The notes beneath the pieces were generated by a model that did not search any database, was not told the DNA's origin, and was given only the letters and a program-made list of their open reading frames with translations. From Mycobacterium pseudokansasii (GTDB taxonomy: Bacteria; Actinomycetota; Actinomycetes; Mycobacteriales; Mycobacteriaceae): a stretch of DNA of 64,000 nucleotides. Below are positions 57,089 through 64,000 of the stretch, one piece after another. Position 1 is the first letter of the stretch. Every line of letters begins with the position of its first letter. The stretch is from the NCBI RefSeq assembly GCF_900566075.1, contig NZ_UPHU01000001.1, forward strand, positions 620,001-684,000. Direction: 5' to 3'. The position numbers and the translations under genes were made by a program.

Positions 57089-57179
57089 CGCGCGCCGAGA
57101 CTGCGTACAGCGCGATAGGAGGGCGGGAACGCGGGCGCTCACCGCAGTTTCGACGCAATGACCGCAGTCTCGGCGCGCG
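57089..57179. repeat. 17-bp perfect inverted repeat with a third degenerate copy
   Basis: CGCGCGCCGAGACTGCG (57089-57105) is exactly complementary to CGCAGTCTCGGCGCGCG (57163-57179). Between them lies a direct variant, ACCGCAGTTTCGACGC, starting at 57141. The element sits between the groEL2 terminator and the convergent 3' end of the next gene. Confidence 0.85.
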
Positions 57180-57192
57180 CGCAGGGCTTGAG

Positions 57193-57588
57193 CTACGGCG
57201 TCGAGAACACCACGCAGTCGTGGCGGCATCCCTTCGCCGCCGCGGCGGAGCCGGGGTCGGCCTCGCGATGCAGCAGCGCGCGGGTGGGCGCCACCCACAG
57301 ACGGACGGTCTCCTCACCGGCTCCTGTTACTTCGGCGCTGCCGTCAACGATCAGCGAATAGCCGCTGGGCTCACGCGGGGGCCACAGCAGCGTCACGTCG
57401 CGGCGACGGGCCAGGTTCTTGCGGGTTCCTCCGCCGACCAGCCCTACGTCGAGGACTGCCCCGCGCAGTACCGGCTCGACGGTCACGGTGTGCACGCGGT
57501 AGTCGTCATCGACGGTGATCAGGTAGGCGAATGGATAGTCGGCCAGGGCCGCGGCCAGCCGCATGAGGTCTACCTTTTTAGCGCCCAT
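57193..57588 (-). CDS. Pyridoxamine-phosphate-oxidase-like protein (Rv0441c type)
   Basis: A 131-residue split-barrel protein of the PNPOx/F420-binding-like fold: [51 protein letters not shown] and the C-terminal RHDCVVF. Cofactor (FMN or F420) binding is likely but the reaction is unknown. It is convergent with groEL2 and stands 70 bases upstream (in reading direction) of nothing on its strand until the PPE gene's 3' end. Confidence 0.8.
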   Translation of the reverse strand: MGAKKVDLMRLAAALADYPFAYLITVDDDYRVHTVTVEPVLRGAVLDVGLVGGGTRKNLARRRDVTLLWPPREPSGYSLIVDGSAEVTGAGEETVRLWVAPTRALLHREADPGSAAAAKGCRHDCVVFSTP

Positions 57589-57658
57589 GCAGTCGAGAGT
57601 AGACGCCCGGTGCGGACGGGAGGACGTGCGCTGCCGGGCTGGTTGGGGCTAGTTGGGG

Positions 57659-59119
57659 CTAGTCTGAGCGAACCGGCAGTTTGATGCCGGTGCCGGGGTC
57701 GGCCGGTTCGCGGCTGGGGTAGAAGGTCGACTTGGGGATGCCCGACCCGGGAAGGACCGGAGCCCCGCTGACCGGCTCGCGAACAGTGGTGTTGCGCACA
57801 CCCGTATCGTTGTTGCCCGAGTTGTAGAAACTGGTGTACCCGCTGCCCGCGCTGCGCGATCCGGCATTGGCAGGGGAGCCGGTGCCGGCATTGGCGTTGC
57901 CGGTGTTCGCGGTCCCGGGGTCAATTCCGGCGGGAGGGGTGATCGGCGTCGCGGCCGGGGGTGTGGCCGGGGCCGGGTTGAGCGCGTTTGCCAGACCCGG
58001 GTGCAGGCCGCCCGTCTGACCGAGGGCGGAGCTGAGGATGCTCGAGCTCAAGGTTGCCGTGCCACCGGTTGCGTAGCTCGCGGAGCTGGCCAACCCCGCG
58101 TCCAAGCCGGCCGATCCCGGCACGTTGCCTTGCATCACCGACGGCCACAGGCCCGCGCTCATGCCGCCGACGTTGCCAAAGCCGGTGTTGATATTTCCCG
58201 AGTTCCCAAACCCGTTATTGAGGAAGCCCGAGTTGCCGATTCCCAGGTTTCCGTTGCCGGAGTTGAAAAAGCCGACGTTGCCGGTGCCGGAGTTGCCGAA
58301 GCCGATGTTGCCGCTACCGGAATTGAGGCCGCCGAAACCGACCTGGTTATTGCCGGTCAGCCCAACACCGACGTCATGATTGCCGGTACTGCCGATGCCG
58401 AGGTTGCTATTGCCCAGGTTGCCCATGCCGACGTTGTTGTTGCCGGTATTGCCGCCGCCGATGTTGCTGCTGCCGGTGTTGCCGATGCCCAGGTTGCCGC
58501 TGCCGGTGTTACCGATACCGATGTTTCCGCTGCCGGTGTTGCCGAAGCCGAGGTTGATCGCGCCGTTCTTGCCGATGTCGATGCCGAGGTTGCGCAGCAC
58601 CTGTTGCCAGGGCGCCAATAGTGACGCGGCCGCGGATGCGTCGGCGTGGTATGCCGCCATCGCCGCCACATCCATCGCCCACATCTGCTCATAGGCGCCC
58701 TCGATGTCCATGATGGCCGGGGTGTTGAACCCCAACCAGTTCGTGGCCGCCAGCACCTGCATCAGGCCACGGTTGGCCGCGACCACCGCGGGCTGCACTG
58801 TGGCCGCCAGCGCCGCCTCGAAGGCCGTGGCCGTGGCCGCGGCCTGAGCCGCGACTTGCTCGGCCTGGGTTGCGGCCGCGCCGAGCCACGCCATGTATTG
58901 GGTAGCGACGGCCATCATCGCCGCCGAAGACGGACCCAGCCAAGAGCCGTTGGTCAGCTCGGCGACCACCGAGCTGAACGACGACATCGACGACGCCAGT
59001 TCCTCGGCCAGGCCGCTCCAGGCCCCGGCCGCGGCAAGGAGCGGTCCCGCGCCGGGACCGGCGAACATCAGTGCCGAATTGATCTCTGGCGGCAACCACG
59101 CGAAATGCGGGTTTGTCAC
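57659..59119 (-). CDS. PPE-MPTR family protein (PPE10 type)
   Basis: A 486-residue PPE protein. The PPE domain (about 1-175) starts MTNPHFAWLPPEINSALMFA with the Pro-Pro-Glu at residues 10-12 and includes the NGSWLGPSS turn. From about residue 190 come NxGxGN pentapeptide-type (MPTR) repeats such as GNTGSGNIGIGN, then a proline/threonine-rich tail. Secretion by ESX-5 is known for this class. Position next to the groEL2-Rv0441c genes matches PPE10. It starts with GTG; a TAGTTT box six bases upstream (59126-59131, reverse) suggests a leaderless message. Confidence 0.94.
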   Translation of the reverse strand: MTNPHFAWLPPEINSALMFAGPGAGPLLAAAGAWSGLAEELASSMSSFSSVVAELTNGSWLGPSSAAMMAVATQYMAWLGAAATQAEQVAAQAAATATAFEAALAATVQPAVVAANRGLMQVLAATNWLGFNTPAIMDIEGAYEQMWAMDVAAMAAYHADASAAASLLAPWQQVLRNLGIDIGKNGAINLGFGNTGSGNIGIGNTGSGNLGIGNTGSSNIGGGNTGNNNVGMGNLGNSNLGIGSTGNHDVGVGLTGNNQVGFGGLNSGSGNIGFGNSGTGNVGFFNSGNGNLGIGNSGFLNNGFGNSGNINTGFGNVGGMSAGLWPSVMQGNVPGSAGLDAGLASSASYATGGTATLSSSILSSALGQTGGLHPGLANALNPAPATPPAATPITPPAGIDPGTANTGNANAGTGSPANAGSRSAGSGYTSFYNSGNNDTGVRNTTVREPVSGAPVLPGSGIPKSTFYPSREPADPGTGIKLPVRSD

Positions 59120-59213
59120 TAGCCCAAACTACCCGCCCGAGCCCCTCGACGTGGCCATATCGGCGCAGGAAAACTGCATATCCATACCCGGTGCACAGGA
59201 ACCCCCTAAGTGC

Positions 59214-60941
59214 TCAGGCGGGGGCCGGAGCGGACCGACGTCCGCGGACCAGCTTGCCTGGTCGGGCGGCGGTGGGAACACCGTTCTCGGCGATCACCTC
59301 GCCCGAGACGACGGTCGCGACGTAGCCCTCGGCGGTCTGGTCCAGTCGCCGCCCGCCGGCGGGCAGGTCGTATCTGATGACCGGTTTGTGCAGCCGCAGC
59401 GCGCCGTGGTCGATGACATTGAGGTCGGCCTTGTAGCCGACGGCGATGCGTCCGCGGTCGGCCAGCCCGGCCACCCGGGCCGGAACAGAGGTGAGTTCGC
59501 GCACGGCCTCGGCCACCGTGAACCGCCCGGACGCCCGGTCGCGCGCCCAGTGCGCCAAGAAGTACGTCGAGTAGCTGGCGTCGCAGATCATGCCGTAGTG
59601 GGCGCCGCCGTCGCCGAGGCCGAGCACCACGTCGTCGCGGTGCAGCAGTTTGCCGACGGTATCCAGCGAGTTGTTCTCGAGGTTGCTCGTGGCGACCAGC
59701 AGCATGGCGTGACCGTCGTCGTCGAGCAGCCGGTCGTAGGCCTCCTCCATCGGGTTCACCCCGCGGGCTCGGGCGCGGGCCCCGATGCTGCCCGACGGGT
59801 CCGGCTCGTAATCGGGGCTGTCGCCCAGCGGGAAGATCCAGTCCCAGGCCTGGGCCACATACAGGATCGGATGGCCGTGGCCGGGTTTGTCGGCCAGGAT
59901 GCGGGCGCGTACCTCGGGCTTGCGCATCTCGGTGACCCGCTGCGCCAGCGGCAGGTGCGCGATCTCGCGGTAGCTGGGGTACAGCACGAACGGATTGGCG
60001 GACAGTTGCAGCCCGATGATCAGCCCGATCGGGCGGGGCAGCAGCTGCGCGGTGATGTCTCCACCGGCCCCGTTGGCCTTCTCGATCATCGTGATGGCGT
60101 CGGGCCACGTCGGATCGCCGGTGTTGGCGACCACCAGCGTGAAGGTGACCGGCAGCCGTACGTCCTCGGCGACGTCGAACACCATCTGCAAAACCGGCTG
60201 ATAGCCGCCGGCAGGAATGTCGGGCACGAACTGCAGCAGCCCGCCGCCGCCGTCGACCACACCCCTGGCGATCTCCTCGATCTCCTCGCGGGCGGCCTCG
60301 TAGCTCGGGATCGGGGAACCGCTTTCGGTCTTGTGAATGGTCAACCGCGACGACGCGAAGCCCAGCGCGCCGACCTCGACCGCCTCCTTGGCCAGCGCCC
60401 GCATCTTCGCCAGGTCTTCGGCGGTGGCCGGCTCGCGGTCGGCGCCGCGCTGCCCCATCACGTAAACCCGCAGCGGCGAATGCGGCAGGTAGACGGCCAC
60501 ATCGATATCACGCTGGCGCGTCTCCAGCGCGTCCAGGTATTCGGGAAAGGTTTCCCAGGTCCACGGCAGGCCGTCGGTCATGACGACGCCGGGAATGTCC
60601 TCGACCCCGGCCATCACGTCGACGAGCACGTCGTGGTCTTTGTGGCGGCAGGGCGCGAAGCCGACCCCGCAGTTGCCCATCACCACCGTGGTCACTCCGT
60701 GCGCCGACGACGGTGTCAGCCGGTCGGACCAGATGGCCTGGCCGTCGTAGTGGGTATGCAGGTCGACGAAACCCGGGGTGACCAGCAGTCCGGTCGCGTC
60801 GATCTCGCGCTTGGCGGTTTCGCCGTTGACAACACCAACACCCTTGATGACGCCGTCTTGCACCGCGACGTCACCGACATACGGTTCGCCGCCCAGCCCG
60901 TCGACGATAGTGCCATTGCGGATGAGCAGGTCGTAGGTCAT
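59214..60941 (-). CDS. N-acyl-D-amino-acid deacylase-like amidohydrolase
   Basis: A 575-residue amidohydrolase of the D-aminoacylase group. Metal ligands are in FVDLHTHYDGQ (H62 and H64) and the bridging cysteine C91 in VMGNCGVGFAPC; later blocks include GFASSRLTIHK, LQLSANPFVLYPSY, LGLGDGGAHYGMICDAS and ARVAGLADRGRIAVGYKADL. It should release an acyl group from a D-amino acid or act on a similar amide. No signal peptide is visible. It lies divergently beside the DinB gene with about 60 bases between. From memory it is not present at this point in H37Rv. Confidence 0.88.
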   Translation of the reverse strand: MTYDLLIRNGTIVDGLGGEPYVGDVAVQDGVIKGVGVVNGETAKREIDATGLLVTPGFVDLHTHYDGQAIWSDRLTPSSAHGVTTVVMGNCGVGFAPCRHKDHDVLVDVMAGVEDIPGVVMTDGLPWTWETFPEYLDALETRQRDIDVAVYLPHSPLRVYVMGQRGADREPATAEDLAKMRALAKEAVEVGALGFASSRLTIHKTESGSPIPSYEAAREEIEEIARGVVDGGGGLLQFVPDIPAGGYQPVLQMVFDVAEDVRLPVTFTLVVANTGDPTWPDAITMIEKANGAGGDITAQLLPRPIGLIIGLQLSANPFVLYPSYREIAHLPLAQRVTEMRKPEVRARILADKPGHGHPILYVAQAWDWIFPLGDSPDYEPDPSGSIGARARARGVNPMEEAYDRLLDDDGHAMLLVATSNLENNSLDTVGKLLHRDDVVLGLGDGGAHYGMICDASYSTYFLAHWARDRASGRFTVAEAVRELTSVPARVAGLADRGRIAVGYKADLNVIDHGALRLHKPVIRYDLPAGGRRLDQTAEGYVATVVSGEVIAENGVPTAARPGKLVRGRRSAPAPA

Positions 60942-60991
60942 CTAATTAATCTACGACCGCGTGGATGGTGCCATGATCGTTGCCCCGCCCG

Positions 60992-60997
60992 TAAAGT
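60992..60997 (+). promoter_or_regulatory. Leaderless -10 box for the DinB gene
   Basis: TAAAGT followed by seven bases and the ATG at 61005. Confidence 0.55.
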
Positions 60998-61004
60998 CGC
61001 CGTT

Positions 61005-61538
61005 ATGGCCGGCCCCGATGCCAACGACGCCGACGACGCCCCGGCCCGGGAGCTGCTGCGTGACGCGTTCACCCGCCTGATCGAACACGCCGACGACCTC
61101 ACCGACGGCCTGACCGACGACGTCGCCGCCTACCGGCCGACCCCGAGCGCCAACAGCATCGCCTGGTTGCTCTGGCACAGTGCCCGCGTCCAGGACATCC
61201 AGCTGGCCCACATCGCCGGCGTGGAGCAGGTGTGGACGCGCGACGGCTGGGTCGACCGGTTCGGCCTTGACCTACCGCGCGACGACACCGGCTACGGGCA
61301 CAGCCCCGCCGAGGTGGGCAAGGTGCGCGCACCGGCGGGGCTGCTGTCCGGTTACTACCACGCGGTGCACCAGCTCACCCTCGAGTACGTCGCAGGCGTG
61401 ACCGCAGACGAGCTGGCGCGCATCGTGGACACCCATTGGGATCCGCCGGTAACCGCCAGCATGCGATTGGTCAGCATCATCGACGATTGCGCGCAACACC
61501 TCGGTCAGGCCGCCTACCTGCGCGGGATCGTGCCGTAG
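61005..61538 (+). CDS. DinB/DUF664-family protein (Rv0443 type)
   Basis: A 177-residue four-helix protein of the DinB/DUF664 (mycothiol-transferase-like) superfamily. Metal-triad positions are suggested by SIAWLLWHSARVQDIQ, SGYYHAVHQLTLEY and IIDDCAQHLGQAAYLRG. Mycothiol- or bacillithiol-dependent activity is known for some relatives; not shown for this one. The ATG at 61005 fits the leaderless -10 box. A much longer in-frame extension upstream runs antisense to the amidohydrolase and is rejected. Confidence 0.88.
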   Translation: MAGPDANDADDAPARELLRDAFTRLIEHADDLTDGLTDDVAAYRPTPSANSIAWLLWHSARVQDIQLAHIAGVEQVWTRDGWVDRFGLDLPRDDTGYGHSPAEVGKVRAPAGLLSGYYHAVHQLTLEYVAGVTADELARIVDTHWDPPVTASMRLVSIIDDCAQHLGQAAYLRGIVP

Positions 61539-61546
61539 CTGCCCAG

Positions 61547-61552
61547 TAGCTT
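61547..61552 (+). promoter_or_regulatory. Leaderless -10 box for the membrane-protein gene
   Basis: TAGCTT followed by seven bases and a GTG start at 61560. Confidence 0.5.
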
Positions 61553-61559
61553 GTGAGGC

Positions 61560-62408
61560 GTGCGATTTGCTGCCACGGTGGTGTTCTGGCTGGCCACCAC
61601 GGTCGCGCTGACGGTAGCCGTCCCCGCGGCGTGGGCGCAGACAACGATCATCGACGAGGACGGCTATGCCGCGCTGGCCCAAAAGGCCGCCCGCGACCCG
61701 GTTCTGCAGTCCGCCATGGCGGCCGAGCTCACTACCCGCGCCCTGGCGCTGATCGCCCGGCATGGGCGCCCGAGTTCTCCGGTCGATAACTCGACGGTGC
61801 ACGATGCTGCCGCAGCCTTCACCGCCGGCCCGGCGTTTCCGCCGCTGTTCGCCCGGGCGAACCGGGTCGCGCACGGCTGGTTGTTCGGCGAGCCGCGTTC
61901 TGGCCGCGCCGGTGATCAATGGGTGGTCGATCTGGCCCCGATGCTGCAAGACAGCTCGATGCAGCAGGTGTTGAGCGGCTACCACGTCACGGTGCCGGCG
62001 ACGCTGCAGGTTCCGCTGACGGTGTCGGCGCCCCGGCCGGTGCACCAGGGACAGCTGCGGCGGCTGGCGGTGTGGGGGCCGTGGGTCAGTATCGGCGCCG
62101 CAGCCTCGGGTGCGAGCTGCGCGTTACTGATGCTGGCCACCGCGCGCCGCCGAGGCAAGGCGCTGACCAGCCTCGGCGTTTCGGCGTTGCTCGTCGGCGC
62201 GGGCGGCTGGGCGGGTATCGAGATCGGCAGGCGGTATATCAACGACGCGCTCAATCGGACCACTGGCGATATCCGGCGGGTGGCCGACGTCATGGTCGGT
62301 ACGGCGGAGCGCAGCCTGCACCTGTGGCTGAACCTGACGCTGGTCGCCGGTGCGGCACTGGTGGTGCTGGGCGTGCTGGCGGCGGTGCTGGGAAGCCTGT
62401 GGAAGTAG
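61560..62408 (+). CDS. Exported membrane protein, function unknown
   Basis: A 282-residue protein with a signal-like N-terminus (to about AWAQ, residue 27), an extracytoplasmic region of about 140 residues (TIIDEDGYAALAQKAARDPV, AAELTTRALALIARHG, VLSGYHVTVPATLQVPL), two adjacent membrane segments at about 178-196 and 205-222, a short loop with GRRYINDALNR, and a last segment at about 255-278. I do not recognise a named family. It starts with GTG, 21 bases after the DinB stop. Confidence 0.75.
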   Translation: MRFAATVVFWLATTVALTVAVPAAWAQTTIIDEDGYAALAQKAARDPVLQSAMAAELTTRALALIARHGRPSSPVDNSTVHDAAAAFTAGPAFPPLFARANRVAHGWLFGEPRSGRAGDQWVVDLAPMLQDSSMQQVLSGYHVTVPATLQVPLTVSAPRPVHQGQLRRLAVWGPWVSIGAAASGASCALLMLATARRRGKALTSLGVSALLVGAGGWAGIEIGRRYINDALNRTTGDIRRVADVMVGTAERSLHLWLNLTLVAGAALVVLGVLAAVLGSLWK

Positions 62409-62470
62409 CCGTTGCGGTAGCGTCACAGGTCGCGAGTGGGGTCATGGCTGCGGGCGCGCTGGCGCCCCTC

Positions 62471-63169
62471 TTAACGCAGCGGCAGCTCGGCCAGGATCGC
62501 GCCGGTCGGCTGCGTAGAACCGGTGCCCGGTTCGACGGTGAACGCCAGCGCGGTCGAGTTCCCCAGGTTGGTCAGCGTGGCCTTCGTCGACGGCGCCACC
62601 GCCGCCGGGCCCATGGTCCCCGCCGAGGTCGGGCCGTTGGCGCCCAGCAGCCACATCTGATAGACGGTGCCCGGGGACGGCGGCGGCACGTCGTTCATCA
62701 CGAGCACGCCGGCATTGCGGTCGTGGGAGAACATCACCGTGGCGGTCCCGCCGCCCAACGGGCGCGAAACGGTCTGCACATCCGGCGCGCCCAGCACCTG
62801 CTCGGCGACCGTCGGCGGCGCCGGCGGCCGCAGCACGGTGCCCAGGCCGAACGCGCCCAGTCCCACCACCACAGCGGCTGCAGACGCGAAAACGGCTGTG
62901 CGCCAACGTGACTGACGGCGGCTAGCGGTCGGCTTGACGGTGTCCAGCACGGCCGCGCGCAGTCGTTCCGGCGGTTCGGTGGCCGTGGTCGCCGACACGA
63001 TCGCCATCGTCTCGCGGACCGCGCGGACTTCTTCGTTGAAGGCCGCCGTCATCGCCGAGGGTGCCGCGGCGACCATGCGCTCGATGTCGACTCGTTCCTC
63101 GTCGGACATCGCATGCAGGGCATACGGGATCGCCAGCTCCAACAGTCCGAAATCGGTCGGCTCGGTCAT
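62471..63169 (-). CDS. rskA: Anti-sigma-K factor RskA
   Basis: Membrane-spanning anti-sigma factor holding SigK inactive. The 232-residue product has a cytoplasmic N-terminal anti-sigma domain ([20 protein letters not shown], to about 85), a single membrane segment (about 91-112, [20 protein letters not shown]) and an extracytoplasmic RskA-C domain ([50 protein letters not shown]). Regulated proteolysis of RskA releases SigK in M. tuberculosis. The ATG overlaps the sigK stop in ATGA. Confidence 0.96.
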   Translation of the reverse strand: MTEPTDFGLLELAIPYALHAMSDEERVDIERMVAAAPSAMTAAFNEEVRAVRETMAIVSATTATEPPERLRAAVLDTVKPTASRRQSRWRTAVFASAAAVVVGLGAFGLGTVLRPPAPPTVAEQVLGAPDVQTVSRPLGGGTATVMFSHDRNAGVLVMNDVPPPSPGTVYQMWLLGANGPTSAGTMGPAAVAPSTKATLTNLGNSTALAFTVEPGTGSTQPTGAILAELPLR

Positions 63170-63729
63170 GACATACCCAGGCAGTTCCGCAGACCGCGCA
63201 GCGCGTCACGCATGCGCGATTTGATCGTCGACAGGTTGGTGGCCAGCCGGTGCGACACCTCGGCGTACGTCAGGCCGCCGTAGTAGGCCAGTTCGATGCA
63301 CTCCCGCTGCGCGTCGGTCAACCCGCCCAGGCATGCCGCGACCCGGCGCCGTTCGTCACCGGCGATCGCGGAGTCGGCGACGACGTCGCTGGCCGGGTCG
63401 ATATTGGCCACGCCGTAGCGTGACTCCCGCTGGCTGCCGGCTTGCTCGGCGCGTACCCGGTCGATGGCGCGCCGGTGTGCCATGGTCAGCAACCAGGCCA
63501 GCGGCGAGCCCTTGACGGCGTCGTACTCCGACGCCGTGCGCCACACCTCGAGGTAGATCTCCTGGGTGGTTTCTTCGCTGTAGCCCGGGTCCCGCAGCAC
63601 CCGCGCCACCAGTCCGTACACCCGGGTTTTGGTGTGGTCGTAGAACGTTGCGAACGCGTCACGGTCGCCCCGCGCGATCTGGTGCAACAGGGCGCTGAGG
63701 TCGCTGCTCAGCCGTGGCGGTCCCGTCAT
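63166..63729 (-). CDS. sigK: ECF sigma factor K
   Basis: A 187-residue ECF sigma factor, controlling mpt70/mpt83 antigen genes in the tuberculosis complex. Region 2 is [20 protein letters not shown] to [19 protein letters not shown], and region 4 is [20 protein letters not shown] followed by [20 protein letters not shown]. Start at 63729 gives the family length; a TAGGCT box (63737-63742, reverse) lies seven bases before it, suggesting a leaderless message. Operon with rskA. Confidence 0.96.
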   Translation of the reverse strand: MTGPPRLSSDLSALLHQIARGDRDAFATFYDHTKTRVYGLVARVLRDPGYSEETTQEIYLEVWRTASEYDAVKGSPLAWLLTMAHRRAIDRVRAEQAGSQRESRYGVANIDPASDVVADSAIAGDERRRVAACLGGLTDAQRECIELAYYGGLTYAEVSHRLATNLSTIKSRMRDALRGLRNCLGMS

Positions 63730-63773
63730 CGACGGTAGCCTATCGTCAGGTCGCACCGAAATCGCCAAACCGG

Positions 63774-64000
63774 TCATAACTGACGCGCCGATCGCGGTGG
63801 CCGGGGCACGAAATACGCTGTACGACGCTGGTATTCGGCGAAACCTGGACGGCCCTTCATGTACTTCTCGGTCAGCCGGGCCCCGCTCACGTCGACAAGG
63901 AAGTAGGTCATCAACAACGGCGAGACCACCGTGAGCAGCGGCACCCAGCCGGTGATGGTGATCAGCCACAACCCCCACCAGACACAGGCGTCGCCGAAGT
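63774..64000 (-). CDS. DUF1295 membrane protein, 3' part (Rv0446c type)
   Basis: The last about 75 codons of a gene that continues beyond the right edge. The visible C-terminal part has FGDACVWWGLWLITITGWVP, a hydrophobic segment LLTVVSPLLMTYFLVDV, then EKYMKGRPGFAEYQRRTAYF, the typical end of DUF1295/steroid-reductase-like membrane proteins. It lies upstream of sigK on the same strand, separated by 44 bases. Confidence 0.87.
   Translation of the reverse strand, partial: FGDACVWWGLWLITITGWVPLLTVVSPLLMTYFLVDVSGARLTEKYMKGRPGFAEYQRRTAYFVPRPPRSARQL

Noticed and set aside
58893..61004. Forward-strand extension upstream of the DinB gene
   Set aside because: It runs antisense through the PPE and amidohydrolase genes; the real start at 61005 has a fitting -10 box.

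Overview
The window is high-GC mycobacterial chromosome from a slow grower related to the M. tuberculosis complex. It contains PE_PGRS and PPE-MPTR genes, a 13E12-type DUF222/HNH gene, and a gene order that follows, from memory, the H37Rv stretch Rv0408 (pta) to Rv0446c. Homology calls rest on recognised sequence and gene order; no database search was run. No tRNA, rRNA, CRISPR array, insertion sequence or prophage was seen.

Layout. 1-5.8 kb: acetate metabolism (end of pta, ackA), then two insertions relative to H37Rv: a DUF1800/DUF1501 export pair and a DUF559-type protein. 6.2-10.8 kb: the reverse-strand amino-acid-sensing operon glnX-glnH-pknG, with genes overlapping by single bases. 10.9-15.1 kb: mutT3, thiE, and a TPP-riboswitch-controlled thiO-thiS-thiG operon with an SGNH hydrolase coupled to its end. 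15.1-22.5 kb: envelope and secreted proteins (CD225 and DUF2752 membrane proteins, lipoprotein peptidase lpqL, a tandem lpqL paralogue that has lost its active site, lpqM, a ricin-B-like secreted protein). 22.8-24.3 kb: 13E12-type gene. 24.3-27.6 kb: thiC-thiD-hydrolase operon behind a second TPP riboswitch. 27.6-29.4 kb: PE_PGRS. 29.6-34.6 kb: a signalling island of PAS-ANTAR protein, STAS protein and a 1284-residue hybrid histidine kinase/PP2C phosphatase/RsbW-like protein. 34.6-42.4 kb: ctpH, xthA, a GNAT protein and def. 42.8-46.3 kb: DUF3263 protein, virR-like gene, sodC, a YbdK-type ligase and a Lon-N-domain protein. 46.4-50.2 kb: a reverse operon of CDC48-like AAA ATPase, pssA and psd, chained by 4-base overlaps. 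50.5-55.1 kb: moeA2, an SDR, and an accessory VOC/Baeyer-Villiger monooxygenase/cupin group. 55.2-57.1 kb: groEL2 behind two CIRCE operators, with a clear intrinsic terminator. 57.2-64 kb: flavin/F420-binding-like protein, PPE10-like gene, D-aminoacylase-like amidohydrolase, DinB protein, membrane protein, rskA-sigK, and a DUF1295 gene that runs off the end.

Themes. Thiamin synthesis is split into two riboswitch-controlled transcripts. Many genes carry a TANNNT box 6-7 bases before the start codon, the pattern expected of leaderless mycobacterial mRNAs. The least explained parts are the PAS-ANTAR/STAS/hybrid-kinase island, the decayed lpqL paralogue, the duplicated palindrome between virR and sodC, and the SGNH hydrolase tied to the thiamin operon.
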